Below, one piece after another: positions 30,725 to 39,982 of a stretch of DNA of 41,182 nt (position 1 is its first letter; each line of letters starts with the position of its first letter). The translations under genes and the position numbers were made by a program. Where the stretch lies: the NCBI GenBank assembly GCA_029938185.1, contig JAOZVK010000003.1, forward strand, positions 1 through 41,182. Direction: 5' to 3'. This stretch comes from Bacteroidales bacterium (GTDB lineage Bacteria; Bacteroidota; Bacteroidia; Bacteroidales; JAOZVK01). Below the pieces are notes generated by a model that had not been told where the DNA came from, did not search any database, and saw only the letters and a program-made list of their open reading frames with translations.

Positions 30725-32866
30725 ATGAGTTTAGATACAGTTTTAAAAATAGGTAAAGCATTAAGAAATTCAAAAGATAATTTAAAATACTTTAAATATG
30801 TTGGTTCTGTAAAGGCTGATGTTAATAAAAAGAAGGAAAAGAATTATCCGATTTGCATAACGATTCCTGTAAAAGAAGATTTTACTTTTGATTGGGAAAA
30901 CATGGATTTAACACCCGAAAATCAACGAGATGATTTGTATTATTTCAAATATGAAACATCAAATAATGATACCAGCCCTAAGAAATATCTTTTTGGAGAT
31001 ATTTCTTATATTAGGCGTAATGGAATTGACACCAAAGGTAAGATAAAATCTACTAAAGACTTTGGAAATTACACATTAGAGAGAGGTAATGCTTTTGAGA
31101 ATGGGAAAAACATATTAAATGAAATAAAACTAACATATTTTGAAGAGGAAATAAGAAAAACAATTAACAATAGTAATATTGAAAATTTAAAAGAGAAAGA
31201 TGAAATTATTAAACAATTGATTAAATCTTATAAAATCAATAAAGAAGTTAAACTATCAAATAAGATAGAAAAGTATAAAGATGAAATTATTGAAATATCT
31301 CAAAAAGTAAATCAAGATATAAGTGAAGTAACCTTATTTGATTTTCATAGTAGATTTGAAGAATTCTCAGATAAAATTACATTAATATTAAAATATGCAT
31401 CAGCTTTTAATTTTTTATTGGAAGAATCAGAAAAAATAAACGAATATTTATCTAATAAACAAAAGTTAGTTGATTTATACACTAAAGTCGTTGTTAAACA
31501 GATTAATCCACGTGTTTTAAAGAAAATATTAAAAAAAGATGAAGATATAGAAGACTTATCAGAAGAAACAAAAAACAAAATATCAAGATATGCAAATTTT
31601 GAAGTTTTTTTACATTTTGATTATCAAGGTAAAAGTTGGTATAAATTTAAACAATCATTTGACCTTTTAAATGAAAAATTAAATTCTGGAGTTACAGATA
31701 ATACAGATTTTGGGAAAGTGCCATCAAAAGCAATATACAGAACATTATGCTCTGGAAATGATAGAAATGACATTCAGTTTCCTCAGTTTGATAAAAATAA
31801 TAGAATGAAGTCATTTTTCTTTAAAGGTGATGAATTTATTGATTTTCTACATAGTGAAATTTTTCTCGAAAAACCTTTAAGACGTTTACAAGGAACAAAA
31901 ATTGAGTTCTATGTTTTACCAGTAGCAATAAATGAAAATAAACAAATAACAGCAACGGATTATGATATTTTTTTAAAATTACAGGACGAAGTTCGTATTA
32001 AAATATATGATAAAGAAATTGACGAAGAACCTCTTTTTTCTTTTTTCGATGAGGAACAAATTAATTTTACAAAATTTGATTTTATTTTTACTGATGCAAG
32101 CGGAAATTCAAAAAATGATTTAATTGAAATATCTGGATTAGAACAAAGTAAATTAAAAGAAATAGCCAAAAGAATTGAAACAATTAATAATGAGGTAAAA
32201 CAAGAAAAAAAGAAATATTTAAGAACACAAAAAGAGCAATCTAATTTCAAAATAGAATACTCTTTTCGAAATATTTTAGGCAATCACTATTACGATGAAA
32301 AGACAGGAAATTCAAGTGTAAAAGCAAATCCAAAATACCAATCACACTTATTAAAGGTTTTGCCTTTAATATACACTGACAATTATCAAAATGACGAAAT
32401 GTTATTGTCTGCATTTATTCAAAATGTGGAGCATATTATTCGAAGTTTTAAGAAATATATAAGTAGTCAATTTATTAAGTTGAAGTATGACTTGATGTTC
32501 TTATATAAAATTCAAAATAATAATTCTAAAAATGATAAATTTATGGAAATAACAAATTCAAAAAGCTACAAAATAGGTTTGCAGCTTGGTAATTTAGCAA
32601 AAAACCTAACATTAGAAATTAATTCTTTTGAAAAAAATTATGTTGGAAATCTCAGCAGACGATTAAGCACACTGCCAGACTTCGTTAAATTAAAAAATGA
32701 TATTGAACAAAAATTAATAATGCACGAAAAAACAAAATATACTTTTCAAACTTCTTATGATTTAGCTCAGGAAGTAAAAAAGTTTAGTGGTCAGTATGAT
32801 AAAGAAAAATGTGCTTTCGGTTTTTTAGAAAGCTACTTTAAGCCGTTACCAAAAAAACAAATATAA
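30725..32866 (+). CDS. cas8b: Cas8b large subunit, type I-B (module D)
   Basis: Large subunit of the second I-B Cascade. It has 713 residues. The opening SLDTVLKIGKALRNSKDNLK, then YFKYV, with ICITIPVKEDFTFDWENM soon after, is typical of Bacteroidetes Cas8b/Csh1. The middle has long Lys/Glu-rich helices (about residues 130-200) and an RRLQGTKIEFYVLPVAI strand region (about 378-394). The C-terminal part is helical (NSKSYKIGLQLGNLAKNLTL), as expected for the built-in small-subunit region. It differs from the module A Cas8b in length and sequence. It is followed by cas7 after 23 bp. Confidence 0.82.
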   Translation: MSLDTVLKIGKALRNSKDNLKYFKYVGSVKADVNKKKEKNYPICITIPVKEDFTFDWENMDLTPENQRDDLYYFKYETSNNDTSPKKYLFGDISYIRRNGIDTKGKIKSTKDFGNYTLERGNAFENGKNILNEIKLTYFEEEIRKTINNSNIENLKEKDEIIKQLIKSYKINKEVKLSNKIEKYKDEIIEISQKVNQDISEVTLFDFHSRFEEFSDKITLILKYASAFNFLLEESEKINEYLSNKQKLVDLYTKVVVKQINPRVLKKILKKDEDIEDLSEETKNKISRYANFEVFLHFDYQGKSWYKFKQSFDLLNEKLNSGVTDNTDFGKVPSKAIYRTLCSGNDRNDIQFPQFDKNNRMKSFFFKGDEFIDFLHSEIFLEKPLRRLQGTKIEFYVLPVAINENKQITATDYDIFLKLQDEVRIKIYDKEIDEEPLFSFFDEEQINFTKFDFIFTDASGNSKNDLIEISGLEQSKLKEIAKRIETINNEVKQEKKKYLRTQKEQSNFKIEYSFRNILGNHYYDEKTGNSSVKANPKYQSHLLKVLPLIYTDNYQNDEMLLSAFIQNVEHIIRSFKKYISSQFIKLKYDLMFLYKIQNNNSKNDKFMEITNSKSYKIGLQLGNLAKNLTLEINSFEKNYVGNLSRRLSTLPDFVKLKNDIEQKLIMHEKTKYTFQTSYDLAQEVKKFSGQYDKEKCAFGFLESYFKPLPKKQI

Positions 32867-32889
32867 ATTAATATTAAAGATATAAAATT

Positions 32890-33888
32890 ATGTCAAAAAT
32901 AAAAAAATCAGAAATTTTATTCTTGTATGAAAGTTCATACAATATTCCAAACGGAGACCCTTTTACAGGCGAACAACGTTATGATGAAGAAACTAAGAAA
33001 ATTTTAGTTAGTGATGTTAGAATGAAACGCTATGTAAGAGATTATCTTTTAGATAAAGACAAAGATATTTATGTAGTTAATGATAAAAGCTTTGCTGAAG
33101 GTAAAGAATCCGGTTCGGCTTCACGTATAAAATCTTTGCAAAATAAATTTGAAACGGAACTAAAAATTGAAAAAGAAAAGATAGAAGCTGAAAATAAAAA
33201 GAATAAAACTAAATTAAAATTCAGCCCTGCAATGTTCGTAATGAAAAAATGTGTTGATGTACGTTTATTCGGAGGTATTGCAACAGGAAAAGGTGATGCG
33301 ATAAATTTAACTGGAGCAGTTCAGTTTTCACTTTTAAATCCATCTTTAAACAAATCTACTTTAAGAATGCACCAAAATACAACAGTTTTTAGTTCAAGTG
33401 CTGAAAAAGGTCAAGGCTCAATAGGAACAACAACACTTGTTCCTTATGCCGTAAACCAAATACATGGTTGGGTAAATTCAAAAGTTGCTGAAAATACAGG
33501 AATGTGTAATAATGATTTAAAACTAATGTATGAAGGTCTTTGGTATGGCACAAGTGGCGAAGGTAGTTCGCATTCAAGAAGTAAAATCGGACAAAATTCA
33601 TTATTGTTATTAGAAATAGTTTATGCTGAGAATAATAAAAAAGTATATAGCGTAGATAAATTGATAAAATTAACCCCAAAAGAAGGCAAGAAAGATGAAG
33701 AAATCCGAAGCATGGACGATTATGATTTGGATTTTACAAAATTATTAGAAGTAGCAAAGTCTGATAAAGTTTCAAAAATTAGATATTATTCTGAATTAGA
33801 CAGTATTAATGATATGTTTGAAATAGATGGTAATTTTAAAAGTAAATTAGAAAAATTATCTTTTGAGCCAAACAAAAAAACTGAATAA
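32890..33888 (+). CDS. cas7: Cas7 backbone subunit, type I-B (Csh2, module D)
   Basis: 332-residue Csh2-family Cas7. It starts SEILFLYESSYNIPNGDPFTG, then EQRYDEETKKILVSDVRMKR, the standard N-terminal signature (NPNGDP...R.DE......VSDVR.KR). It has CVDVRLFGGIATGKGDAINL, then TGAVQFS (about residues 117-140) and the later HSRSKIGQNSLLLLEIVY. The internal Lys/Glu-rich stretch (KIEKEKIEAENKKNKTK) is a loop insertion. cas5 starts 2 bp after the stop. Confidence 0.95.
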   Translation: MSKIKKSEILFLYESSYNIPNGDPFTGEQRYDEETKKILVSDVRMKRYVRDYLLDKDKDIYVVNDKSFAEGKESGSASRIKSLQNKFETELKIEKEKIEAENKKNKTKLKFSPAMFVMKKCVDVRLFGGIATGKGDAINLTGAVQFSLLNPSLNKSTLRMHQNTTVFSSSAEKGQGSIGTTTLVPYAVNQIHGWVNSKVAENTGMCNNDLKLMYEGLWYGTSGEGSSHSRSKIGQNSLLLLEIVYAENNKKVYSVDKLIKLTPKEGKKDEEIRSMDDYDLDFTKLLEVAKSDKVSKIRYYSELDSINDMFEIDGNFKSKLEKLSFEPNKKTE

Positions 33889-33890
33889 TT

Positions 33891-34604
33891 ATGAAAGGAT
33901 TTCAATTTATAGTTGAAGGAAACTGGGCACATTTTAAGAAACCTGAAACAAATAATAATCCGCTTTCACACGATTTAATCACAAAAACAGCTCTGATTGG
34001 ATTAATCGGAGCTGTGCTTGGAATTGAGCGAAATGAAATGAAAGCTAAATTTCCTGAATTGTCAGAAAGCTTGTTGTATAATGTTCAGTTACTTAGTCCT
34101 GTAAAGAAAACATCTTGGGGGTTTACAAGTAAAAAAGCAAATAGCCCAACTGCAAGTGGTTCACCTAAATATTTTGAATTTCTTAAAAATCCAAAATTTA
34201 AAATTTCTTTGGCACTAAAATATAATGTTTCTAAAAATATTTTTAATTCTTTTTTACAATCTGTAAAAAGAGAAGAAACTATTTATCCGCCTGTTCTTGG
34301 TTGGCATAACTGCCCAGCAAATATTAGTTTTTTTTCAGAAGGCAAATTTTCTGAATTAAAAACAGGTGAGTTTGAAACAAAAGGATTTGTATTAGCAGGT
34401 GGAGAGCACAAACCAACAAATATTACAGGAAAATTTCGTATTGGTTTTGATAAATTACCTACTTATCAAGATGATGATTTTTGGAATTTACCTGATAAAT
34501 ATCGACAAATTATTTATCCTGATTTTCCTCATTCACTACAAATTAAGGGCGATTATTATGAATATATTACAAACTCAAATGTTGAAAAATGGTGGCTAAT
34601 GTAG
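33891..34604 (+). CDS. cas5: Cas5, type I-B (module D)
   Basis: 237 residues with the Cas5b signature QFIVEGNWAHFKKPETNNNP, then SHDLITKTALIGLIGAVLGIE (about 3-46). YPPVLGWHNCPANI and FVLAGGEHKPTNITGKFRIG follow. It caps the crRNA 5' end in Cascade. Its last 16 bp overlap the start of cas3 in another frame (CTAATGTAG region), indicating translational coupling. Confidence 0.93.
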   Translation: MKGFQFIVEGNWAHFKKPETNNNPLSHDLITKTALIGLIGAVLGIERNEMKAKFPELSESLLYNVQLLSPVKKTSWGFTSKKANSPTASGSPKYFEFLKNPKFKISLALKYNVSKNIFNSFLQSVKREETIYPPVLGWHNCPANISFFSEGKFSELKTGEFETKGFVLAGGEHKPTNITGKFRIGFDKLPTYQDDDFWNLPDKYRQIIYPDFPHSLQIKGDYYEYITNSNVEKWWLM

Positions 34605-37048
34605 CGAAATTGAAATCACATCCAGATAAACTTTTATTTGATCATGTTGATGGTGTCCTTAAAAATGTAAAAAAGCTCACTAATTTGAAAATAGCTGAAT
34701 TGGTTGCGATTTTTCATGACTTAGGAAAAATTAATCCTAATTTTCAAAAAAAACTCAGTGGCATAAAGACTGGTGAATACTCACATCATGGGTATTTGTC
34801 AGCTTATGCTTTTTTGTGTGCTTTTGCATCATCACCTGCAAATCAAGAAATACTTGGCAATTGGTTAAGTAAAAAGATAAGTAAAAATGATTTAATTGCA
34901 TTAACAACAATCATTGCAAAGCATCATGGTAATATTCCTGATTTCACACCAAAAGATGAAACTGGAACTGGAGCTTCTATATTAAATAAGGAAGAGAATG
35001 AAAAATTATTCGTTTTTTTAGGTAAGGGGATAAATCTTCCTGTTGAGGAATTTACGAAACATTATTTCTCAGAAATAAAATCTTTTTATCCATTTTTGGG
35101 AAATCCTCTTGTTCAAAAGAAATTCAAAGACGAATTTATTTTTGATTATAGAAAAAACAACAATCCTCTTGATTATTATTTAGATACTCAATTTTCTTTT
35201 GCAAGTCTTATTCAAGCAGATAAAGTTGATGCTGCAAAATTGGGAAATTTTATTGATGATAATAAATCAAATGTAGAGCAGTTTTGTGGCAACTATAATA
35301 TATGCTTAAATTCTTATCTAAGCAAATTAAATCAAGATTCTGAAATAAATAAACTACGAACAAAAATAAGGCTTGATGCTGTTGGTCGAATAAAAAACGG
35401 ATTACAACAAAACAAACAAGTCTTTGAATTAACAGCCCCGACAGGCTCAGGAAAAACACTTATGATGTTGTCACTTGCTTCCGAAATTATTAAGCAAAAA
35501 GGAGCAAAAAGGATTATTTATTCATTACCATTTTTATCAATCACAGAGCAGGTCGAAGCAGAAGTTTTAAAAATATTTAGCAATCAAAAGCAATTTGTTC
35601 AAAGGATAGATTCTAAATCACAAAATAAAACTTTTGAAAATTTACAAAAAGAATTTGATAAAAATCCGAGTAAAGAAGTAATGAAAAAAATTAATATGAT
35701 TGAGTTTCAGGAAAATACTTTTTCATATCCCTTTATAATAACAACATTTGTTCGTTTTTTTGAAACATTATTAACTAATAGAAATGCTGATTTATTAAAA
35801 CTTCCGAATTTTTCAAATTCAATTTTCTTAATTGATGAAATTCAGGCACTTCCACCAAGGTTATATACTTTTTTCACAGCATATTTAAGCAAATTTTGTG
35901 AAAAAAATGGAAGTTATGCAATTATTTCTACGGCTACACAACCAAATTTTAATTTGCCTGAAAAAGATGAAATAAAAGAATTTTTCAGTAATTATTCAAA
36001 ACCTTTTAAATTACTCTCACTTGATTATTTTCAAAACGAGCTTTTTAATAGATATAAAATTATTATTGATAAAAAAGGAACAGATATAGCTGAATTAAAA
36101 GAAAAACTTATAAAATCAGAAAAATCGGTTTTAGTAATTTTAAATACCATAGATGATACGAAAGATTTGTATTCTTTATTAATTGAAGCAGGTTTATCAA
36201 AAAAAGATACTCTTTTGCTAAATACTCATATTACTCCCAAACATAGAAAAATTAAAATCTATCTGGCAAAACGTAGATTAAGAGAGAATAAAAAAGTAAT
36301 TTTAATATCAACACAACTTATTGAAGCAGGTGTAGATATTGATTTTCCTGTTCTCTATCGCGATATGGCAACAGTTTCAAGCATTGTTCAATCAGCAGGA
36401 CGATGTAACAGAAATGGAAAACTCAAAGATAAAGGTATTGTTAATCTTATTCGTTTTAAAAAGGACGGAAGAGAAAGAGCAAAACTGATTTACCGTGATG
36501 GAAATAAAGAACTATTAGGTTTTACAACAAAAGCATTACAGTTAGAAAATTATCAGGAAAAAGAACTTTTAGATGTTCAGAAAAAATTTTTTGATAGAAT
36601 TTTAAAAGAATTGCATTTTGCAAAACATATACAGCAAGATCCAAGACAAGATTTCGATTTTTTAAATGACATTAAAGAAGCTCAATTTAACAAAATAGGT
36701 GAATTTAATTTAATAGATAAAGGAGTATTTGGTGAAGAAATGCAATATTTTATACCTAAAAATGAAAATGACAAATCTTTTCAGCTATTAAATGAATATA
36801 TTGAGGAATTAAATATTATTATTAATTTTAACAAAAAAGATTGGAGTATTGTTAAATTAAAGAAAAATAAGATAAAAATATTAAGAAAAAAAATGTCAGA
36901 AAATATTGTCCAAGTAAGACTAAAAGAAGGTCAATCAAAACCAATTACAAATAATTTTACAAAAGATAGAAATTTACACGAAATAGCACTTTCTTCATAT
37001 TCATTTGAAAAGGGAGTGGATTTACAGGGAGAAGATATCTGGTTATAA
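34589..37048 (+). CDS. cas3: Cas3 helicase-nuclease with N-terminal HD domain (module D)
   Basis: 819-residue target-degrading nuclease-helicase. The HD domain comes first: FDHVDGVL, FHDLGKINPNFQKK (about 42-55), HHGYLSAYAF and AKHHGN. Helicase motifs follow: Walker A TAPTGSGKT (about 279-287), DEIQ (about 416-419), STATQPNF, STQLIEAGVDIDFP and QSAGRCNRNG. This is the standard Cas3 order and the opposite of the module A protein at 12992. All catalytic residues appear intact. It overlaps cas5 by 16 bp and is the last gene of the module D operon. Confidence 0.95.
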   Translation: MVANVAKLKSHPDKLLFDHVDGVLKNVKKLTNLKIAELVAIFHDLGKINPNFQKKLSGIKTGEYSHHGYLSAYAFLCAFASSPANQEILGNWLSKKISKNDLIALTTIIAKHHGNIPDFTPKDETGTGASILNKEENEKLFVFLGKGINLPVEEFTKHYFSEIKSFYPFLGNPLVQKKFKDEFIFDYRKNNNPLDYYLDTQFSFASLIQADKVDAAKLGNFIDDNKSNVEQFCGNYNICLNSYLSKLNQDSEINKLRTKIRLDAVGRIKNGLQQNKQVFELTAPTGSGKTLMMLSLASEIIKQKGAKRIIYSLPFLSITEQVEAEVLKIFSNQKQFVQRIDSKSQNKTFENLQKEFDKNPSKEVMKKINMIEFQENTFSYPFIITTFVRFFETLLTNRNADLLKLPNFSNSIFLIDEIQALPPRLYTFFTAYLSKFCEKNGSYAIISTATQPNFNLPEKDEIKEFFSNYSKPFKLLSLDYFQNELFNRYKIIIDKKGTDIAELKEKLIKSEKSVLVILNTIDDTKDLYSLLIEAGLSKKDTLLLNTHITPKHRKIKIYLAKRRLRENKKVILISTQLIEAGVDIDFPVLYRDMATVSSIVQSAGRCNRNGKLKDKGIVNLIRFKKDGRERAKLIYRDGNKELLGFTTKALQLENYQEKELLDVQKKFFDRILKELHFAKHIQQDPRQDFDFLNDIKEAQFNKIGEFNLIDKGVFGEEMQYFIPKNENDKSFQLLNEYIEELNIIINFNKKDWSIVKLKKNKIKILRKKMSENIVQVRLKEGQSKPITNNFTKDRNLHEIALSSYSFEKGVDLQGEDIWL

Positions 37049-37132
37049 TTAATATATTTCAGGCGTTATTTTACACTAATTCCCAAATACTTAATAATAA
37101 CATAATTTCAAAAAAATTGTTATAACTTATGA

Positions 37133-37327
37133 TTGAGAATTGATTTTGAACAAGAAAATAAAGCCAGACCAATAATTGAAGAAAACATGAAAGGTGTAGA
37201 TACTTTTGTAACACTTTCAGCGGGCGGGTATGTAGAAACAAAAGCCGAAAAAGCTGACGCTCTGGACTTAGCAGAAGATAAATTGATAAAATTAATGAAA
37301 TTTTTTTATAATAAGAATCAGTTGTAA
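37133..37327 (+). pseudogene. C-terminal fragment of an unidentified gene
   Basis: Open frame from a TTG, reading IDFEQENKARPIIEENMKGV, then LSAGGYVETKAEKADALDLA. A related piece (with an in-frame stop) forms the right half of the hybrid remnant at 19763-19953. No good start, RBS or N-terminal domain is present, so it is treated as a fragment. I do not recognise the family. It ends 13 bp before the long inverted repeat in front of DUF1016. Confidence 0.45.
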
Positions 37328-37340
37328 AAATAATAATTTA

Positions 37341-37403
37341 AATAATCTTTTGTGGTAAGATAATTGAAATCGCAGTATAGGAAAATTACCACAAAAGATT
37401 ATT
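37341..37403. repeat. Perfect 18-bp inverted repeat before the DUF1016 gene (copy 2)
   Basis: AATAATCTTTTGTGGTAA (37341-37358) and TTACCACAAAAGATTATT (37386-37403) with a 27-nt loop and a T-run after. It ends 19 bp before the DUF1016 ATG. It is either a terminator of the preceding unit or an operator of the nuclease gene. The same arrangement before the broken copy at 19658 shows that it moves together with the gene. Confidence 0.65.
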
Positions 37404-37422
37404 ATTTTTTAAACAGAAATTA

Positions 37423-38466
37423 ATGAATATCGAAAAAACAAGTTCAAAATTATTTGTTGATGTAAAACAAATGATTTCAAATGCTAGACGAAAAGTTGCT
37501 GTAACTGCCAATAGTGAATTGATTTTGCTGTATTGGAAAGTCGGTAACAGAGTAAGAAAAGATGTATTAAACAATAGCAGAGCTGAATATGGTAAACAAA
37601 TAGTAAAAAAATTATCCAATAAATTGACAATAGAATATGGCAGAGGATGGAGCGAAAATCAGTTGCGACATTGTATTAGAAGTGCAGAGACTTTTCAGAA
37701 AGAACAAATTCTCTACGCAGTGCGTAGAGAATTGTCATGGACTCATATCAGGTCACTAATGTATATTGATGATATTCTTAAAAGACAATTTTATATGGAA
37801 ATGTGCATAATAGAACGATGGGATACTCGATTGCTTAACAATAGAATTGACAGTATGCTTTTTGAACGTACTGCAATATCAAAAAAACCAAAAAAACTAA
37901 TCAAAAAAGAATTAGACAAATTGCAAAAAGATAATGAATTACCAGATGATTTAATTTTTAGAAACCCCTATTTGTTAGATTTTCTCGGTTTGAAAAATAT
38001 TTATTCTGAAAAAGATTTAGAAAATTCTATATTAGTTGAAATGCAACAATTTATTACAGAACTCGGTTCTGATTTTGCATTTCTTGCACGTCAAAAACGC
38101 ATTACTATTGATAATATTGATTATCATATTGATTTATTATTTTATCACAGAACACTTCAATGTTTAGTAGTTATAGAGTTAAAACTCGGTAAGTTTAAAC
38201 CTGAACATAAGGGACAAATTGAATTATATTTACGATGGCTTAACAAATACGAAAAACGAAAAAATGAGAAAGCACCAATCGGCTTAATCTTATGTAGCGA
38301 AGGAAATTCAGAGCATATTGAATTGCTGATGTTAGAAGACAGTAATATTAAACTTGCTCAGTATTTAACTGAGTTACCAGATAAAAAAATTCTTGAAAAA
38401 CAATTAACAAAAACAATTAAGAAGGCAAAAAAAATGAAAAATAAAAATACAAACAATAAATTATGA
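37423..38466 (+). CDS. DUF1016 / YhcG-type PDDEXK nuclease family protein
   Basis: 347 residues. The N-terminal DUF1016 domain has ANSELILLYWKVGNRVRKDV, then YGKQIVKKLSNKLTIEYGRGWSENQL (about residues 25-85) and LSWTHIRSLMYIDD. The C-terminal PDDEXK-like domain has FLARQKRITIDNIDYHIDLL, then FYHRTLQCLVVIELKLGKFK (about 222-265), in which D, E and K form the predicted metal site. Proteins of this family are often in defence islands and beside restriction-modification systems; the exact activity is not established. It has no partner gene here. A truncated relative with the same upstream inverted repeat lies at 19658, between modules B and C. Confidence 0.88.
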   Translation: MNIEKTSSKLFVDVKQMISNARRKVAVTANSELILLYWKVGNRVRKDVLNNSRAEYGKQIVKKLSNKLTIEYGRGWSENQLRHCIRSAETFQKEQILYAVRRELSWTHIRSLMYIDDILKRQFYMEMCIIERWDTRLLNNRIDSMLFERTAISKKPKKLIKKELDKLQKDNELPDDLIFRNPYLLDFLGLKNIYSEKDLENSILVEMQQFITELGSDFAFLARQKRITIDNIDYHIDLLFYHRTLQCLVVIELKLGKFKPEHKGQIELYLRWLNKYEKRKNEKAPIGLILCSEGNSEHIELLMLEDSNIKLAQYLTELPDKKILEKQLTKTIKKAKKMKNKNTNNKL

Positions 38467-38681
38467 CTGTAATTCGTAATAAGTAGTTGATAATGAACAA
38501 TTGATAATTTACTTTCACTTGAATTATTGTATATAGTCTAACAAAAATTTTTTCGACATTTGTTTTCGCACAATTAATTATATGACAACTGTTTATAAGA
38601 ATGCGCAAGTCACATTAAATAGGTCGAAGCCCTTATGTTATAGCTTAACAAAGTGTCGATTTTATACGATAAGCTACTTAT
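38467..38681. other. Intergenic region with repeat copy
   Basis: Holds the forward 105-bp repeat copy 7 and nothing else recognisable. The reverse-frame ORF 38417-38608 is a shadow. Confidence 0.5.
38532..38636 (+). repeat. ~105-bp dispersed repeat, copy 7 (forward)
   Basis: Starts ATAGTCTAACAAAAATTTTT and ends AATAGGTCGAAGCCCTTA; the hairpin has lost one pairing (AGCCC). Together with reverse copy 8 at 39235 it flanks the transposase fragment and small ORF as inverted repeats about 800 bp apart. Confidence 0.75.
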
Positions 38682-38804
38682 ATGGCAAATACATACACAC
38701 AATTAAATGTTCATGCCGTTTTTTCGGTTCTTGGAAGAGAAAATTTATTGGTAGATAAATTTCGTCCAAAATTATTCAAATATTTTACTTTTTTTAAATT
38801 ATAA
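38682..38804 (+). pseudogene. Truncated Y1 (RAYT-like) transposase, copy 2
   Basis: Same start as at 20230 (MANTYTQLNVHAVFSVLGRE), with FKYFTFFKL-stop after residue 32. The junction AATTATTC corresponds to an 8-bp sequence present twice in copy 1, 117 bp apart. The intervening 117 bp have therefore been deleted between short direct repeats. It is inactive. Confidence 0.75.
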
Positions 38805-38805
38805 T

Positions 38806-39237
38806 ATGGAACAATATATTAAACAACTAATTAATGATTTGAGAGATGCAGCACAGCGTACACGACCTATGAAAATGGAACTTGCTCCCGATTTGGAAGT
38901 TGTTAGAGGAGCAGAAGAGTATTTGTATGGCACGCAACATAAACTCGGTTCTCTTTTTGGTATTGAAAAAACAGCTTTTCCGCCTCTTACAAAGCTTAAT
39001 AATAATCAATTAGAACAACTTGTACCCGAAATTGAACGTTTATGGGCTAAATTTAATTTTTATCCTGTTTTTCCGGACAATTTGCCTGCAATTTATCGCT
39101 ATAAACTACTGATTGATAAATGGGACGAGCCTATGCAATATGTAACATCAGGAAGCATGTATATTGAATTTTGTGAATACGAAACTGAAAATTGTCCTTT
39201 TCCAAAAGAGTATTGCATGTGTACAGATTTTGACTAA
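38806..39237 (+). CDS. Small Cys-motif protein of unknown function (copy 3)
   Basis: 143 residues, identical in protein to 20471-20902. The DNA is almost identical, e.g. ACAGATTTT here versus ACCGATTTT near the end. Same FPPLTKLN and CPFPKEYCMC features. Its ATG follows the transposase-fragment stop by one base. Its TAA stop forms the edge of repeat copy 8, and cas4 begins about 105 bp later. Function unknown. Confidence 0.72.
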   Translation: MEQYIKQLINDLRDAAQRTRPMKMELAPDLEVVRGAEEYLYGTQHKLGSLFGIEKTAFPPLTKLNNNQLEQLVPEIERLWAKFNFYPVFPDNLPAIYRYKLLIDKWDEPMQYVTSGSMYIEFCEYETENCPFPKEYCMCTDFD

Positions 39238-39331
39238 GGTCTTCGACTTATTTAATGTGGCTTACGCGTTCTTTTAACACTCTAACAATACGCAGTTTAA
39301 CAAAATGTAAATATCAAAAAACTTTTAAGTC
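39235..39331 (-). repeat. ~105-bp dispersed repeat, copy 8 (reverse, diverged)
   Basis: Starts TAAGGTCTTCGACTTATTTAA at the stop of the small ORF and ends AAAAAACTTTTAAGT, just before cas4. It is slightly shorter and more diverged than the others. Confidence 0.65.
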
Positions 39332-39342
39332 CCCCATACAAA

Positions 39343-39849
39343 ATGACTAATAATATAACAGGAACACATATAAATTACTACTTCATATGCAAACGCAAAT
39401 TGTGGCTGTTTGTAAATGGTATTCATATGGAACAAAATTCAGAGCTTGTTTATGAAGGCAAACTGATACATGAAACAACGTATCCGCAAAGAAGCGAAAA
39501 ATATGAAGAAGTTCAAATAGGTGGTATAAAAGTGGATTTTTATGATACGAAAAATAAAATTATACACGAACTCAAAAAATCAAACAAAATAGAAACAGCT
39601 CACGAATGGCAATTGAAATACTACATATATATATTTGAAAAAGCAGGAATGAGTGGAGTTTCAGGTGTTTTGGAGTATCCGAAACTAAGAAAAACAACAA
39701 AAATATATTTGTCTGATATTGACCGAGAACGAATTGTTGAAATTGAGAATGAAATTGAAAAAATTATTAATTCGGAAATATGTCCTGATATAATCAATAG
39801 TAAAATATGTAAAAGATGTAGTTATTATGACTTTTGTTATAGCGAATAG
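39343..39849 (+). CDS. cas4: Cas4 adaptation nuclease (RecB-like, Fe-S)
   Basis: PDDEXK nuclease that trims and orients prespacers by PAM before Cas1-Cas2 integration. The 168-residue protein has C16 in YYFICKRKLWLF. The nuclease core is GKLIHE, then IKVDFYD and IIHELKKS (D...E-x-K, about residues 64-86), then EWQLKYYIYIFEKAG. Three C-terminal cysteines in KICKRCSYYDFC complete the predicted four-Cys Fe-S site. It starts after repeat copy 8 and precedes cas1 by 207 bp, an unusually wide gap. It is the only cas4 in the window and presumably serves several modules. Confidence 0.95.
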   Translation: MTNNITGTHINYYFICKRKLWLFVNGIHMEQNSELVYEGKLIHETTYPQRSEKYEEVQIGGIKVDFYDTKNKIIHELKKSNKIETAHEWQLKYYIYIFEKAGMSGVSGVLEYPKLRKTTKIYLSDIDRERIVEIENEIEKIINSEICPDIINSKICKRCSYYDFCYSE

Positions 39850-39982
39850 CTGGATAGACAGGATTATACTTTCAATGGTTCAATTATTCAATGATACAAT
39901 TATACAATATTTTGATTAATAGCTCATAACATTTTTATAAAAGTAAAATTTTTAACCTAATTTAGTATAATTGGATGAAAAC

